A stretch of DNA of 40,182 nt from Planctomycetota bacterium (GCA_017859745.1 JAFMML010000023.1:6491-46672), one strand, 5' to 3'. Positions 18,069 through 29,702 are shown, counted from the stretch's first letter. Program-made: numbers and translations. Notes: generated by a model not told the origin, from the sequence alone.

Positions 18069-19076
18069 ATGCAGAATGCCGCCACGGAATCGGATCTCGC
18101 CCTTCGCCGCCGCCATGCCGAAGACGCCGTCGCCGCCGCGATGCTCGCGACCCGCTCGGTGCACGACCTGCCGGGAGAGATCCGGGGCCTGCTGAAGGAC
18201 GATCGGAGCCCGGTGACGGTCGCCGACTTCGCCGCGCAGGCGGTCGTGGTCATGAGTCTTCGGGAATCCGCCGGTGGTTCGATTCGCCTTGTCGGCGAGG
18301 AGCACCCCGACGCCCTGCGAGGCGAGGAGGGCCGGCCGCTTCTCGAGGCGGTGGTCGCCGCGGTGCGGACGGCGCGCCCGGAGGCCGACGCCGACATCGT
18401 GCTCGACGCGGTCGCCGCCGGCACCGCCGAGCCGGGCCCCGAGGGGTTCTGGACGCTCGATCCGGTCGATGGCACCAAGGGCTTCCTGCGCCGGCAGCAG
18501 TACGCGATCGCACTCGGCTGGATCGAGGACGGCGTGCCGCAGGCGGGAGCGGTGGGGTGTCCGCACCTTCCGGAAGGCCACTCCGGCGACGTCTCGGTCG
18601 CGGACCCGGTCGGTTGCCTCGCTTCGGCCCACGCCGGCGGCGGGGCGACGATGCGGACCCCCGATGGCGAGGCCGCTTCGATTCACGCCGAGGCGTGGCG
18701 CGAAGGCGATCCGATCCGATGTTGCGAGAGCGTCGAGAGCGGTCACAGCAAGCAGGATCGCACCGCGGCGGTGCTCGAGGCCTGCGGCGGCCGGGGCGAG
18801 CCGGTGCGCCTGGACAGCCAGTGCAAGTACGTCGTCGTCGCCCGCGGGCAGGCCCACGCCTATCTGCGGATGCCGACCCGTGCCGACTACGTCGAGAGGA
18901 TCTGGGACCACGCGGCGGGTTCGCTGGTCGCGACCGAGGCCGGCGCCGTCGTCACCGACATCGACGGGCGTCCGCTCGACTTTCGTCACGGCCGCGGTCT
19001 CGAGCGCAATCGCGGCATCGTCTGTGCGAGCGCTGCGCTGCATCCCAGGCTGATCGCGGCGATCGCCAACGTGTGA
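18069..19076 (+). CDS. cysQ: 3'(2'),5'-bisphosphate nucleotidase (HAL2/CysQ-like)
   Basis: A 335-residue Mg-dependent, Li-sensitive-type phosphatase of the inositol monophosphatase superfamily that hydrolyses PAP to AMP. Metal-site motifs are DRSPVTVAD (45-53), GEEHPD (76-81), DPVDGTKGFLR (131-141) and IWDHAAG near residue 280. DPVDGTKGFLRRQQYAIALG is the HAL2-type form of the motif, favouring PAP/PAPS over inositol phosphates. Standing beside two APS kinases, it would remove the PAP left after PAPS use. A weak AGG site precedes ATG 18069. Confidence 0.88.
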   Translation: MQNAATESDLALRRRHAEDAVAAAMLATRSVHDLPGEIRGLLKDDRSPVTVADFAAQAVVVMSLRESAGGSIRLVGEEHPDALRGEEGRPLLEAVVAAVRTARPEADADIVLDAVAAGTAEPGPEGFWTLDPVDGTKGFLRRQQYAIALGWIEDGVPQAGAVGCPHLPEGHSGDVSVADPVGCLASAHAGGGATMRTPDGEAASIHAEAWREGDPIRCCESVESGHSKQDRTAAVLEACGGRGEPVRLDSQCKYVVVARGQAHAYLRMPTRADYVERIWDHAAGSLVATEAGAVVTDIDGRPLDFRHGRGLERNRGIVCASAALHPRLIAAIANV

Positions 19077-19250
19077 TTCGAGGTGAGGGCCCGCTCGCTC
19101 GAAGATCGCCCGATCCGACGAGCCGGCGTCTCCGTGGTCGGTGCGGTGGTTCCCTCCGGGGACGGCGATCGACGATCCGAATGGTCGGCGCGGATCGTCC
19201 TAGGTGGATCCGGCTCGAAGCCCGCCATCCGACGGCAATCTCGTACCCTT

Positions 19251-19268
19251 AGGGCCTCGCGGCCCTTT
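19251..19268 (+). terminator. Hairpin terminator or leader hairpin before the rha operon
   Basis: AGGGCC-TCGC-GGCCCT is a perfect 6-bp stem with a four-base loop, followed by TT and then C. It lies 175 bases after the cysQ stop and 83 bases before the rhaI start. It may end cysQ transcription or act in the rha leader. The remainder of 19077-19351 shows no gene. Confidence 0.42.
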
Positions 19269-19338
19269 CAGGAAAGTGGCCGCAGGCCGACCCGTCGCCG
19301 ACGTCGATGCGATCGGCCGGTCCATCGCGTCCCCTGCT

Positions 19339-19343
19339 CGAGG
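19339..19343 (+). promoter_or_regulatory. Ribosome binding site that decides the rhaI start
   Basis: CGAGG eight bases before GTG 19352 favours that codon over the in-frame ATG 19307, which has no ribosome site and would add 15 residues absent from the fold. Confidence 0.5.
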
Positions 19344-19351
19344 CCATCGCC

Positions 19352-20533
19352 GTGACCGACCTGCCTGCCGCTCTGCTCGCCCGTCTCGAGCGTCTCGAGA
19401 TCGAGTTGCCCTCGTGGGGGTTCGCAGACACCGGCACCCGCTTCGGCAAGTTCCTGCAGGACGCCGCGGCGCTCTCGCTCGAGGACAAGCTCGACGACGC
19501 CGCCGAGGTGCATCGGGTGACCGGGGCCTGCCCGAAGCTCGCGGTCCATGTGCTGTGGGACGTCCCCGAGGGCGGTGCTCGAGCACTCTCGGAGGCGGCG
19601 GCCGCACGAGGCCTGCGGATCGGATCGATCAACCCGAACGTGTTCGAGGATCAGCAGTACCGCTTCGGTTCGGTCGTCAACGAGGATCCCGCGATCCGCC
19701 GTCGCGCGATCGATCATCTGCTCGACTCCGTCCGTCTCGGCGCGGCCGTCGAATCGGACGTGCTGACGCTCTGGTTCGCGGACGGGACGAACTATCCCGG
19801 ACAAGGCGACGTGATCGAACGCAAGCATCGCATGCAGTCGGCGCTGCGAGAGGTGCACGACGCGATGCCGGCGTCGATGCGGATGCTCGTCGAGTACAAG
19901 CCGTTCGAGCCGGCGTTCTATCACACCGACATCGCCGACTGGGGCATGGCGGCCGCGTTCGCGCGGCACGCCGGTTCCAACGCCCGGGTGCTCGTGGACA
20001 CGGGTCACCATCTTCCGGGGCAGAACATCGAACACGTGGTCGCCTTCCTCGCCGACGAGGGACTGCTCGGGGGATTCCACTTCAACGACTTCCACTACGC
20101 CGACGACGATCTGACCTCCGGATCGATCGATCCCTACCGGCTGTTCCGGATCCTGCTCGCGATCGTCGAGGCGGAGGCGCGTCGCGGCGGCGATCTCGGT
20201 CTCGAGTTCATGGTGGACCAGTCCCACAATCTGAAGCCGAAGATCGAGGCGATGATCCAGACCGTGACCACGGTGCAGGAGCTCTTCGCCAAGGCGCTGC
20301 TGGTCGATCTCGATGCGCTTGCCGACGCCCGACGACGCTGCAACGTCGTCGATGCGGAGAACCGCCTTCGCGACGCGTTCGCGACGGACGTACGGGACGG
20401 TCTCGCGGCATGGCGGCAGGCTCGGGGCCTGCCCGGCGATCCGCTGACGGCCCATCGGGACGGCGGCTACGCCGCGAGGGCCTCCGAGGATCGCCGTGGT
20501 CGGAAGCCCGCGTCGGGAGGTTCCTACGCGTGA
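19352..20533 (+). CDS. rhaI: L-rhamnose isomerase, Pseudomonas stutzeri (RhaI) type
   Basis: A 393-residue TIM-barrel isomerase converting L-rhamnose to L-rhamnulose. The match to the RhaI family (not E. coli RhaA) is seen in PSWGFADTGTRF (20-31), DGTNYPGQ (144-151), EYKPFEPAFYHTDIADWG (181-198), VDTGHH (215-220), GFHFNDFHYADDD (241-253), IDPYRLF (259-265) and MVDQSHN (287-293). The metal ligands are expected to be Glu181, Asp216, His243 and Asp289. The family can act on several rare aldoses, but the rha neighbours make rhamnose the likely substrate. It is the first gene of the operon; its TGA overlaps the rhaB GTG. Confidence 0.93.
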   Translation: MTDLPAALLARLERLEIELPSWGFADTGTRFGKFLQDAAALSLEDKLDDAAEVHRVTGACPKLAVHVLWDVPEGGARALSEAAAARGLRIGSINPNVFEDQQYRFGSVVNEDPAIRRRAIDHLLDSVRLGAAVESDVLTLWFADGTNYPGQGDVIERKHRMQSALREVHDAMPASMRMLVEYKPFEPAFYHTDIADWGMAAAFARHAGSNARVLVDTGHHLPGQNIEHVVAFLADEGLLGGFHFNDFHYADDDLTSGSIDPYRLFRILLAIVEAEARRGGDLGLEFMVDQSHNLKPKIEAMIQTVTTVQELFAKALLVDLDALADARRRCNVVDAENRLRDAFATDVRDGLAAWRQARGLPGDPLTAHRDGGYAARASEDRRGRKPASGGSYA

Positions 20534-22044
20534 CCGCCCGGCGGCATCTGGCCATCGATCTCGGCGCGTCGAGCGGGCGGGTGATCGAGGTTCGCGTCGA
20601 TCCCTCCGCGACCGATGCGGTCGTCGCGGTCGAACGGCATCGCTTCGCCAATGGTCCGGTCCAGCGCGTCGGCGAGGACGGATCCCGCTTCGAATGGCCG
20701 TGGTCGCGCATCGTGTCCGAGGTCGGCGAGGGACTCGCGGCGGCCGCGACCGCGGCGGACGGCCTCGTCGACTCGATCGCCATCGACTCCTGGGCGGTGG
20801 ACTACGGCCTGCTCGACGAGCATGGCGAACTCGTCGCGCCGGTGGCCGCCTACCGCGACCCCCGCACCCGCGAGGCGTTCGAGCGGGTGCGTTCGGAACT
20901 CGGCGACGAGACGCTCTTCGAAGCGACCGGCATCCAGTTCCAGCCCTTCAACACGATCTACCAACTCGCCGCCGATGCGGCGGATCCGGCGCGCGGTCTC
21001 GATCGGGCCCGACGACTGCTGATGGTCCCGGATCTGCTGGCGCACGACCTCTGCGGCAGCACCGTCGGCGAACGCACCAATGCGAGCTCGACCCAGATGC
21101 TCGACGGCGAAGGCCGGTGGATCGACCGATTCGTTCGGGCGATCGGCATCGATCCGTCGATCCTGCCGACGCTCGTCGAGCCTGGATGCCCCGAGCCTCT
21201 GGGCCGGCTCCGATCCGAGGTCGCCCAAGCCACGGGACTGTCGTCCGGCACACCATTGCTCGCCACGGCGACGCACGACACCGCCAGCGCCGTCGCGGCC
21301 GCTCCGATCGATGACGCCACGGACGTCTACATCTCGAGCGGGACCTGGTCGCTGATCGGCATCGAAGGCGACGTCGCGGTGTCCGGCGAAGATGCCCGAA
21401 CGGCCAATCTCACCAACGAGCACGGCGCCTTTGGAAGCGTTCGAACGCTGTTCAACATGGCCGGACTCTGGCTGCTGGAGGAGAGCCGCCGGGCGATCGC
21501 CGAGTCTGGCCGTCCGAGCGATCTTGCGACGCTGCTCGCCGCCGCCGAGGACGCGCCGCCGTGGAGTTGCGTCTTCGATCCCGACGACGCCCGCTTCGCG
21601 ACGCCGGGCGACATGCCCGCCCGTGTTCGCGAGATCTGCCTCGAGCACGGCGAGACGCCGCCGTCGGACGACGCCGGACTGGTTCGCTCGATTCTGGAGA
21701 GCCTCGCGCTGGCGACGGCTCGGGCGATCGATCGCCTCGCGAGGCTGTCGGGGCGCCGGCTGCAGCGCGTGGTGGTCGTCGGCGGCGGCAGCCGGAACGA
21801 ACGTCTGAACCGCTGGATCGCCGATGCGTCGGGTCTGCCGGTCGAGACCGGCCCGGTCGAGGCGACGGCGATCGGCAACGGATTGCTGCAGTTCGCGTCA
21901 CTGGAGGGGATCTCCGACCTTGCGACGCTGCGGGAACTCGTGCGACGATCGTGCCGACCTCGTCGCTTCGAACCCTCGACGTCGTCCGCGGCGATCGACG
22001 ATGCCCGCGCCCGCTTCGCCGCGCTCGCCGACCGGTCGTTCTGA
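20530..22044 (+). CDS. rhaB: L-rhamnulokinase
   Basis: A 504-residue FGGY-family sugar kinase that phosphorylates L-rhamnulose at C1 with ATP. It has the N-terminal phosphate-1 loop AIDLGASSGRVIE (8-20), DSWAVDYGLLD (86-96), ISSGTWSLIGIE in the ATPase core and the C-terminal VVVVGGGSRNERLNRW with ETGPVEATAIGNGLLQ. These match rhamnulokinases rather than glycerol or xylulose kinases. The start is GTG 20530, with GGGAGG nine bases upstream, and it overlaps the rhaI stop as GTGA, so translation is probably coupled. It lies between rhaI and rhaEW, matching the order of the pathway. Confidence 0.94.
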   Translation: MTARRHLAIDLGASSGRVIEVRVDPSATDAVVAVERHRFANGPVQRVGEDGSRFEWPWSRIVSEVGEGLAAAATAADGLVDSIAIDSWAVDYGLLDEHGELVAPVAAYRDPRTREAFERVRSELGDETLFEATGIQFQPFNTIYQLAADAADPARGLDRARRLLMVPDLLAHDLCGSTVGERTNASSTQMLDGEGRWIDRFVRAIGIDPSILPTLVEPGCPEPLGRLRSEVAQATGLSSGTPLLATATHDTASAVAAAPIDDATDVYISSGTWSLIGIEGDVAVSGEDARTANLTNEHGAFGSVRTLFNMAGLWLLEESRRAIAESGRPSDLATLLAAAEDAPPWSCVFDPDDARFATPGDMPARVREICLEHGETPPSDDAGLVRSILESLALATARAIDRLARLSGRRLQRVVVVGGGSRNERLNRWIADASGLPVETGPVEATAIGNGLLQFASLEGISDLATLRELVRRSCRPRRFEPSTSSAAIDDARARFAALADRSF

Positions 22045-22086
22045 CGCCCACCGCTCCGTGTTCCATCGAGAGGACTCCCGCCCCCC

Positions 22087-24270
<2,184 letters not shown>

Positions 24271-24316
24271 ACGAACTCGCCCGACGCCTTCTCGCCCCTT
24301 CCGAGAGACTCCCGCC

Positions 24317-24670
24317 ATGCCCGAGCCGACTCCACATCCCGCGTCCGCCCGCCGACGCGTCTGCTTTCTGCTGAAGGTGAAGGCGGATCGACTCGAGGAG
24401 TACCGTCGGCGCCATCGCGAGGTGTGGCCGGAGATGCTCGAGGCCCTCTCCCGGCACGGGTGGCACAACTACTCGCTGTTCCTTCGCGAGGACGGACTGC
24501 TGGTGGGCTACTGCGAGACGCCGGACTTCGAGCGGGCCGTCGCGGGCATGCAGGACGAGGAGGTCAACGGCCGTTGGCAGCGGGAGATGTCGGCGTTCTT
24601 CGAGGATCTGCCTGGCGGCGCCGCGGACACCTCGATGGCGCCGCTCGAAGAGGTGTTTCATCTGGATTGA
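24317..24670 (+). CDS. rhaM: L-rhamnose mutarotase
   Basis: A 117-residue dimeric-type alpha/beta-barrel protein that interconverts alpha- and beta-L-rhamnose. It shows the family pattern CFLLKVKADRLEEYRRRH, EVWPEMLEALSRHGWHNYSLFL, a central VGYCETPDFERAV and the C-terminal LEEVFHLD. The length is close to E. coli RhaM (104 residues). The start at 24317 is preferred over upstream codons because the family begins just before RRRVCFLLK. It is the last gene of the rha operon and converges with the giant BatD-like gene. Confidence 0.94.
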   Translation: MPEPTPHPASARRRVCFLLKVKADRLEEYRRRHREVWPEMLEALSRHGWHNYSLFLREDGLLVGYCETPDFERAVAGMQDEEVNGRWQREMSAFFEDLPGGAADTSMAPLEEVFHLD

Positions 24671-24673
24671 CCG

Positions 24674-24693
24674 ATCGGTCTCGATCGACCGGT
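24674..24693. terminator. Possible bidirectional terminator between rhaM and the BatD-like gene
   Basis: CGGTC-TCGATC-GACCG forms a 5-bp stem, extendable with wobble and A-T pairs, filling most of the 27 bases between two convergent stop codons. It has no T-run. Confidence 0.33.
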
Positions 24694-24697
24694 TCGG

Positions 24698-27600
24698 TCA
24701 GGCCGCGGACCAGCGATCGACGACGGCACGCAGATCCCGTTCCTCGGGAACGCGATCCCCCGACTCCGGACCGAACCACGTTCGTTCGAGGCGATCGATC
24801 TCGGCTCGCAGGGATCGGCTTCGCTCGTCCCCGAGGCTGGCGCCCCGTTCGGACTCGAGACGCCGCAGGCTGGTGACCACGCCGAGCGGGGTCAGCCGCG
24901 CCGGTGCCCAGGTCCGGCCGGCGTCGTCGGTCGCCGCGGGCCGCCGACGCAGGATCGCCATCGCCACGCCGGCGACGAATCCCGCGAGCACGATCGCCAG
25001 CACCAGGCGCACCGGCGACCAGAAGCCGACGGTCAACGGAACCCGATCGCCCTCGACCGGCATGATGTCGAGGTCGTCGTAGAACCGACTGACGACGGCG
25101 CCGTCGAACTCTCCCGACAGCGTGGGCATGGTGAACGCGTCTCCGACGGGGGCGCCCGTCGGGCGATAGACGATTCGCACGGTCTGTTCGATGGGAAGAC
25201 GGTAGACGCCGTTCTCGTCGGGTTCGGGATAGCCGCCCGCAGGAGCCACCGGACCGCCCATCCGCATCGTCATCGGCGTCGTCGCCCCGCTGCCGTCGCT
25301 GACGACGATCGGCGGGTCGATCTCGATGCCGTCCTCCGCGATCTCGAAGCCCGCCAGCGATGTGTCGAGGCCGCGCAGCGCCTCGCGCACGTCCGGCAGG
25401 ACGCCTTCGCCGCGGAGGCGCAACTCGAGGGTCACCGGTTCGCCGTCGCCCTCGACGAGGCCGCGGACGTCGACGACCTGATCGATCTCCAGGTTGCGGC
25501 AGGGACGGGTGGTGCGATCCTCGCCGCCGGCGATCAACGGCGTGTTGCTGGCGATGCCGAGGGTGACCGGGCCGGTCTGATCGGTGAACTGCATGTCCAT
25601 CGCGACCTCGGGAACGGTGTCGATCGCGGCGTCGCGACGCCGCAGCACCAGATAGGCCAGCGGCTTCTCCATCCAGCCCTCCTGGTTCTCCTCGACCACG
25701 CCGCGAGCGGGCATGAAGGCGTCGAAGAAGCCGATCGCGTCGATCTCGAACCGGTCTCCGAAGGCGTCGCGGATGGTCTTCTCCAGATCGTCGCGGTAGT
25801 TGACCACCCGGAACTGGTTGCCGACCCGCGCGTAGACCCCGTTCTGCAGGTACTTCCCGAAGCCGCCGGTCTCGCGGTCGACCGCGTGGGTGAACCGCAG
25901 CGAGAGCATCGCTCCGAAGGGTTCGTCCACGCCGACGCGATCGTCGCCGTCGATGGCGAGTCGAAGCTTGATCTCGTCCCTGACGAGATCCCGGTAGAGC
26001 TCCTGCATCGCCCGAAGACTCGCTCCGGCGGGGTGGTCGCCGATGATTCGAAGCGCGTGACGGACGAGGCGAGGCTTCACTTCGGGCGTGGCCCGGCCGA
26101 CGGCCTGCTGCACGTCGTTGGCGAAGGCCGTCTTGTGGCGATCGCGAGCCTCGGGCTCGAACGCGTCGAAGGCGTTGCGGATGAGATCGATCTGGTCGTC
26201 CTGAAGGGTGCCCTCGCGGGGCAGGTCGTCGGGCCGCAGGAAGTTGAGCTCGGCGGTGCCCATGGCGGCGCCGAACCAGCGCCGCAGCACCGACGGGTCG
26301 TCGCGGGTCTCGCCGCGTTCGAGCGACTCGCGATACCGGCGGGCCGCATCGGCGAACGCCGAGAAGGCGTCGCGTCGGTAGGCGTCGAAGGTCTCCGGAT
26401 CGGGGCCGCCGGAGATCGATTCCTGGAACTGGAGGCGGTCGTAGGTCAGCGCCGCGGCGAGCACGGCGAGATTCCAGGCGTCGGGACGCTGGGCCAGGGC
26501 CGCGTCCATGAGTTCGATGGCGACGCCGTACCCCCGGTCGACGAGTTGCGCGATCTCGTCGTCGCTGCGGCGATTGCCACCGGCCCGCTGGGCCTCTCGA
26601 TTGCGCCAGTCGCCGTTGAGACTGGCCGCCATCGACGCCGCAAGGCGCGCCGCCGTCGGCGCCGGGATCTCCGCGATCGGGCCGAACACCCGCTCGAGAT
26701 CGGCGCGGTCGTAGACCTCGGTGCGGGCGTGGCAGCCCTGGAACGCCGGCACGATCGCGGGCAGTCCGCGGGGATCGACGCCGCTCGCGGCGAGGGTCTC
26801 CATGACCATGTCGAGGCGATCGAGGTTGCGTCGCTGCCGGCCTCGGGTGAGCGGCGCCGTCGGCATGGCGTCGCGGTAGAACGCGTAGAAGCTCGCGGTC
26901 TGGGCGTCGAGGTTCGAGTTGGGCGCGAGGCGGCGGATCCACGACGAGAGGAAGTGGTCCCCGTATCCCGCGGCGCCGAAGCGATCCGCCGCGATCGAGT
27001 CCTCGAGCAGTTCGATCGCGCGATCGGTCTCGTCGCAGGTCATGGCGATCGAGATCGCGGCCTTGCGGGCCCGGGTCGCGAGGCTCGGTTCGAGCGAGGA
27101 GAGCCAGCGTTCGCTGGGGATGGCGTTGAACAGCGAGGTGGCGCCGGCGCCGACGAACTGTCGGCTGCCCTGCTTCTCGGCGGCCTGCTCCATCTCCGCG
27201 ACGAGCGCCGTCGTCACCATGCGCAGGGGCACCCTCAGAGCGCCGGCGGCGAGTTCGGCGGCGACCTCGTCGCGACTCAGCAGCAGATCGATGGCCTCCT
27301 TGAGGTTGAGCACGGCGCGAGCCCGCTCCGCCTCGTCGGTCTTGCGGTCGCCGATCGAGGCCGCGGCGAGCGCCAACTGCTCGAGGGCCGCAGGGCCGAG
27401 GCCGGAGTCGGCGAAGACCAGTTCGAGCCAAGGTTCGGTACGGGCCCGCGGGGTGGAGTCGACCAGTTCGATCGCCCGGGCGAGCGCCTGCCGACGCTCG
27501 TCGGTGTCTCCACCTTCGAGCAGGGCGGCTTCGGCGAGGATGTCGAACGCCTCGAGGCGCAACCCGTCGGCGCGGGGGCCCTCGCCCGCCTGCTCGGCGA

Positions 27601-28711
27601 GATCGAGACGATTGCGGGCGTGCACGATCATGAGCGCCACGTCCTGCTCGAGGCGAGCCTGTTCGAGCGGCGGCAGGAAGAGCGCCGCTTCGGCGACGAG
27701 GCCCGCCCCGGCGAGGAAGTCGATCGTTCGGCGTCGGCGCTCGGGATCGCTCGTGCCGAAGTAGCGGGTCTCGCCGCGCAGCGCGGCAAGAAGCAGGCTG
27801 GTGCCGTTGCGAGCCGCCGAGGTCTCGAGCATGCCCACGAGCGCCTTCATCTGCCAGTCCTTGAAGTCCGACGGAGCGCTCTCGGCGAGGGCCAGGATCT
27901 CCTCCGGGAGCAGGCCCGCATCGCCGCGGTTGATCGACTGCAGCACCGCGGCGTAGACCGGCTCGGCCTCGGCCTCGGGACGGCTTGCGAGAAATCGGCC
28001 GAGCAGTTCCCACTCGCCGGCCATGGTGTGCAGATGCACCCACTCGGCGATCTCGTCCTCCTCGGCGGCGTCGGCGTCCGGGAAGGGCCGCCCTCCGAAG
28101 CCCAGCGTCGACCGAGCCGACAGCACCGCCTCGGGGGTGCGGGTGAACTTCAGGTTGCGCATCGCCCGAACGATCTGCTGGCCGCGCCGGGTGCTTGCAG
28201 AGCGTTCCGCGGCGAGACCGAGGGCGTCCTCGAGCTCGACCTCGAAGTCCTTGTAGTACGCCCGCATCGAGGCCTGCCCATCGGGATCGAGGACGAGATA
28301 GATCGCCTTCAGCTCGACGATCTCCTCGGGCGAGAAGGGCGGCGCCTTCGAGCCGGCCTGCGACGCGTCCGCCGGTGCATCCGGCGCCGAGTCGGGGCGA
28401 CCGTCGTCGCCGGCTCCGGTGTTCGGCGGCGCAACGTTCGAAGGCGCGGCGACCTTCGTCTCGGCGGCCGGTGCCGTTCTCGCGGGGGTTGCCGGGCGAA
28501 TCGGCACGACCGGCTGCGCCGGGACGAGACGTTGTGCGGGCACGGCGGCGCCGCCCGAGGCCTGGGGATCGGCCGATGCCGTCGCGGCAAGGGTCGTCGC
28601 CACGACCATCGGAACGAGTCCCGCCGCCGATCTTGATCGTCGGCGGTCGGGACGCTTGGAAGAAGTCTCGGTCGTGGCGTGGATCAGACGTCGGATCGCG
28701 GGGACGTTCAT
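24698..28711 (-). CDS. Giant BatD-like membrane-anchored periplasmic protein
   Basis: A 1337-residue protein of unassigned function. It begins with a charged N-region and the hydrophobic segment AAGLVPMVVATTLAATASA (29-47), followed by a Pro/Ala-rich linker to about residue 125. Residues about 125-1080 are mainly helical, leucine/alanine-rich and repeat-like. About 1090-1230 is beta-rich with VTLELRLRGEG and IEQTVRIVYRPTG, reminiscent of BatD repeats. A membrane helix VRLVLAIVLAGFVAGVAMAI follows near 1235-1255, with an 80-residue cytoplasmic tail. It is last in the MoxR/Bat operon, the usual BatD position. ATG 28711 has GGAG six bases upstream and is preferred over GTG 28723. BatD homology is inferred from topology and short motifs. 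Confidence 0.82.
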   Translation of the reverse strand: MNVPAIRRLIHATTETSSKRPDRRRSRSAAGLVPMVVATTLAATASADPQASGGAAVPAQRLVPAQPVVPIRPATPARTAPAAETKVAAPSNVAPPNTGAGDDGRPDSAPDAPADASQAGSKAPPFSPEEIVELKAIYLVLDPDGQASMRAYYKDFEVELEDALGLAAERSASTRRGQQIVRAMRNLKFTRTPEAVLSARSTLGFGGRPFPDADAAEEDEIAEWVHLHTMAGEWELLGRFLASRPEAEAEPVYAAVLQSINRGDAGLLPEEILALAESAPSDFKDWQMKALVGMLETSAARNGTSLLLAALRGETRYFGTSDPERRRRTIDFLAGAGLVAEAALFLPPLEQARLEQDVALMIVHARNRLDLAEQAGEGPRADGLRLEAFDILAEAALLEGGDTDERRQALARAIELVDSTPRARTEPWLELVFADSGLGPAALEQLALAAASIGDRKTDEAERARAVLNLKEAIDLLLSRDEVAAELAAGALRVPLRMVTTALVAEMEQAAEKQGSRQFVGAGATSLFNAIPSERWLSSLEPSLATRARKAAISIAMTCDETDRAIELLEDSIAADRFGAAGYGDHFLSSWIRRLAPNSNLDAQTASFYAFYRDAMPTAPLTRGRQRRNLDRLDMVMETLAASGVDPRGLPAIVPAFQGCHARTEVYDRADLERVFGPIAEIPAPTAARLAASMAASLNGDWRNREAQRAGGNRRSDDEIAQLVDRGYGVAIELMDAALAQRPDAWNLAVLAAALTYDRLQFQESISGGPDPETFDAYRRDAFSAFADAARRYRESLERGETRDDPSVLRRWFGAAMGTAELNFLRPDDLPREGTLQDDQIDLIRNAFDAFEPEARDRHKTAFANDVQQAVGRATPEVKPRLVRHALRIIGDHPAGASLRAMQELYRDLVRDEIKLRLAIDGDDRVGVDEPFGAMLSLRFTHAVDRETGGFGKYLQNGVYARVGNQFRVVNYRDDLEKTIRDAFGDRFEIDAIGFFDAFMPARGVVEENQEGWMEKPLAYLVLRRRDAAIDTVPEVAMDMQFTDQTGPVTLGIASNTPLIAGGEDRTTRPCRNLEIDQVVDVRGLVEGDGEPVTLELRLRGEGVLPDVREALRGLDTSLAGFEIAEDGIEIDPPIVVSDGSGATTPMTMRMGGPVAPAGGYPEPDENGVYRLPIEQTVRIVYRPTGAPVGDAFTMPTLSGEFDGAVVSRFYDDLDIMPVEGDRVPLTVGFWSPVRLVLAIVLAGFVAGVAMAILRRRPAATDDAGRTWAPARLTPLGVVTSLRRLESERGASLGDERSRSLRAEIDRLERTWFGPESGDRVPEERDLRAVVDRWSAA

Positions 28712-28717
28712 GCGAGG

Positions 28718-28721
28718 CTCC
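28718..28721 (-). promoter_or_regulatory. Ribosome binding site for the giant BatD-like gene
   Basis: GGAG on the minus strand six bases before ATG 28711. It decides this start over GTG 28723. The 85-base gap after the preceding gene is the widest in the operon, so a separate promoter is possible, though none is evident. Confidence 0.45.
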
Positions 28722-28796
28722 ACGGGGAAGTCGAGTCGATGCGGCCGGATCGAGTGGGGACTCGACCGGCGGGGGCGACGGATCGTGCGGGTCGGC

Positions 28797-29702
28797 TCAC
28801 CAGCCCGCTCCGATCTCGCCGTTCATGCCGGCGCCGCGGGCGGGTTGCTCGCCCTGGTTGCGGCCGCGGCGTCCGGGACGGAGTTCCTGTCCGAGACCCT
28901 GCCCGGTGCCGGTGGGCGACTGTCGGGGTCTGGGAAGGAAGGCGAGTTCCTCGCGGGAACTCTGCTCGAGGTTCAGGACCAGTTCGGTGTTGCGCTGGTG
29001 GTCTGCCAGACGCTGCGCATCGCCGTCGGCGGAGGCGGCGTGTTCGGCGAGGTAGCGGAAGTTCTGCCGCGCCAGCGAGGCGATCGGACGCCATTCGGGC
29101 CCGGCCTTGCCGCCAAGGCGCATGAGTCTTGCGCCGTAGTAGTACGCGGTGGCGAGCTCCTCGCGGGCCGCGATCGCCAGGGGCGAGGTCGCTTCGCCGG
29201 CGTCGCCGAGATCGAGCAGCAGGTCCTCGAGTTCGTTCGCGCCTCGGCCGATCTCGCCCGAGCGGACCAGCGCTCGCGAGCGGGCGAGGCGTACTCGTTG
29301 GGCGATCTCTCGAGTGGTGGTGCCGGGCATCGTTCCACCCGCGGGAGGCTCGAGCACGGACACGGCCTCCTCCAGCAGCGCCGCGGTGCGCGACCACGCG
29401 GCCTCGGCCACCGTCGCGGCGGCGTCTTCACGCTCGCCGGCGGTCGACGCGGCGGCGCGACGCACGGGGTCTTCGACGGCGAACGCCGCGGCCCGGGCCT
29501 CGATCGCCTCCAGATGCGCCTCGTAGGCCAGGTCCTGCAGTTCGATCGCCTCGCGCTCGGCGTTGACGGCGAGGGCGACGATCGCGGCGGCCCGATCCCG
29601 CCTCAGGGCCGCCTGACCGGGGCCGAAGTGGAACGCGAGCACCGCGATGGGCACCAGCGCCCACGCCGTCCACGCGGCGCGTCGAAGGAGCGGCGGACTC
29701 AC
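28797..29702 (-). CDS. BatC-type membrane-anchored helical protein
   Basis: A 301-residue protein with an N-terminal membrane anchor (AAWTAWALVPIAVLAFHF), a long alanine- and glutamate-rich helical region containing probable TPR-like pairs (ATAYYYGARLMRLGGKAG), and a Gly/Gln/Arg-rich low-complexity tail. This layout and its place between the two VWA proteins and the BatD-like gene match BatC. Bat proteins are linked to aerotolerance and envelope integrity in Bacteroides and spirochaetes; the function here is unknown. The start is GTG 29702, overlapping the upstream stop as GTGA, with GGGAGG six bases before it. Confidence 0.78.
   Translation of the reverse strand: MSPPLLRRAAWTAWALVPIAVLAFHFGPGQAALRRDRAAAIVALAVNAEREAIELQDLAYEAHLEAIEARAAAFAVEDPVRRAAASTAGEREDAAATVAEAAWSRTAALLEEAVSVLEPPAGGTMPGTTTREIAQRVRLARSRALVRSGEIGRGANELEDLLLDLGDAGEATSPLAIAAREELATAYYYGARLMRLGGKAGPEWRPIASLARQNFRYLAEHAASADGDAQRLADHQRNTELVLNLEQSSREELAFLPRPRQSPTGTGQGLGQELRPGRRGRNQGEQPARGAGMNGEIGAGW

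Noticed and set aside
19204-20529. Upstream extension of the rhaB frame
   Set aside because: This stretch encodes RhaI in another frame. The rhaB start at GTG 20530 has GGGAGG nine bases upstream and begins the FGGY fold directly.
25886-28636. A 916-codon plus-strand frame
   Set aside because: It is opposite the giant BatD-like gene, which has a signal peptide, membrane helix and ribosome site. The plus frame has none and is compositionally a shadow.
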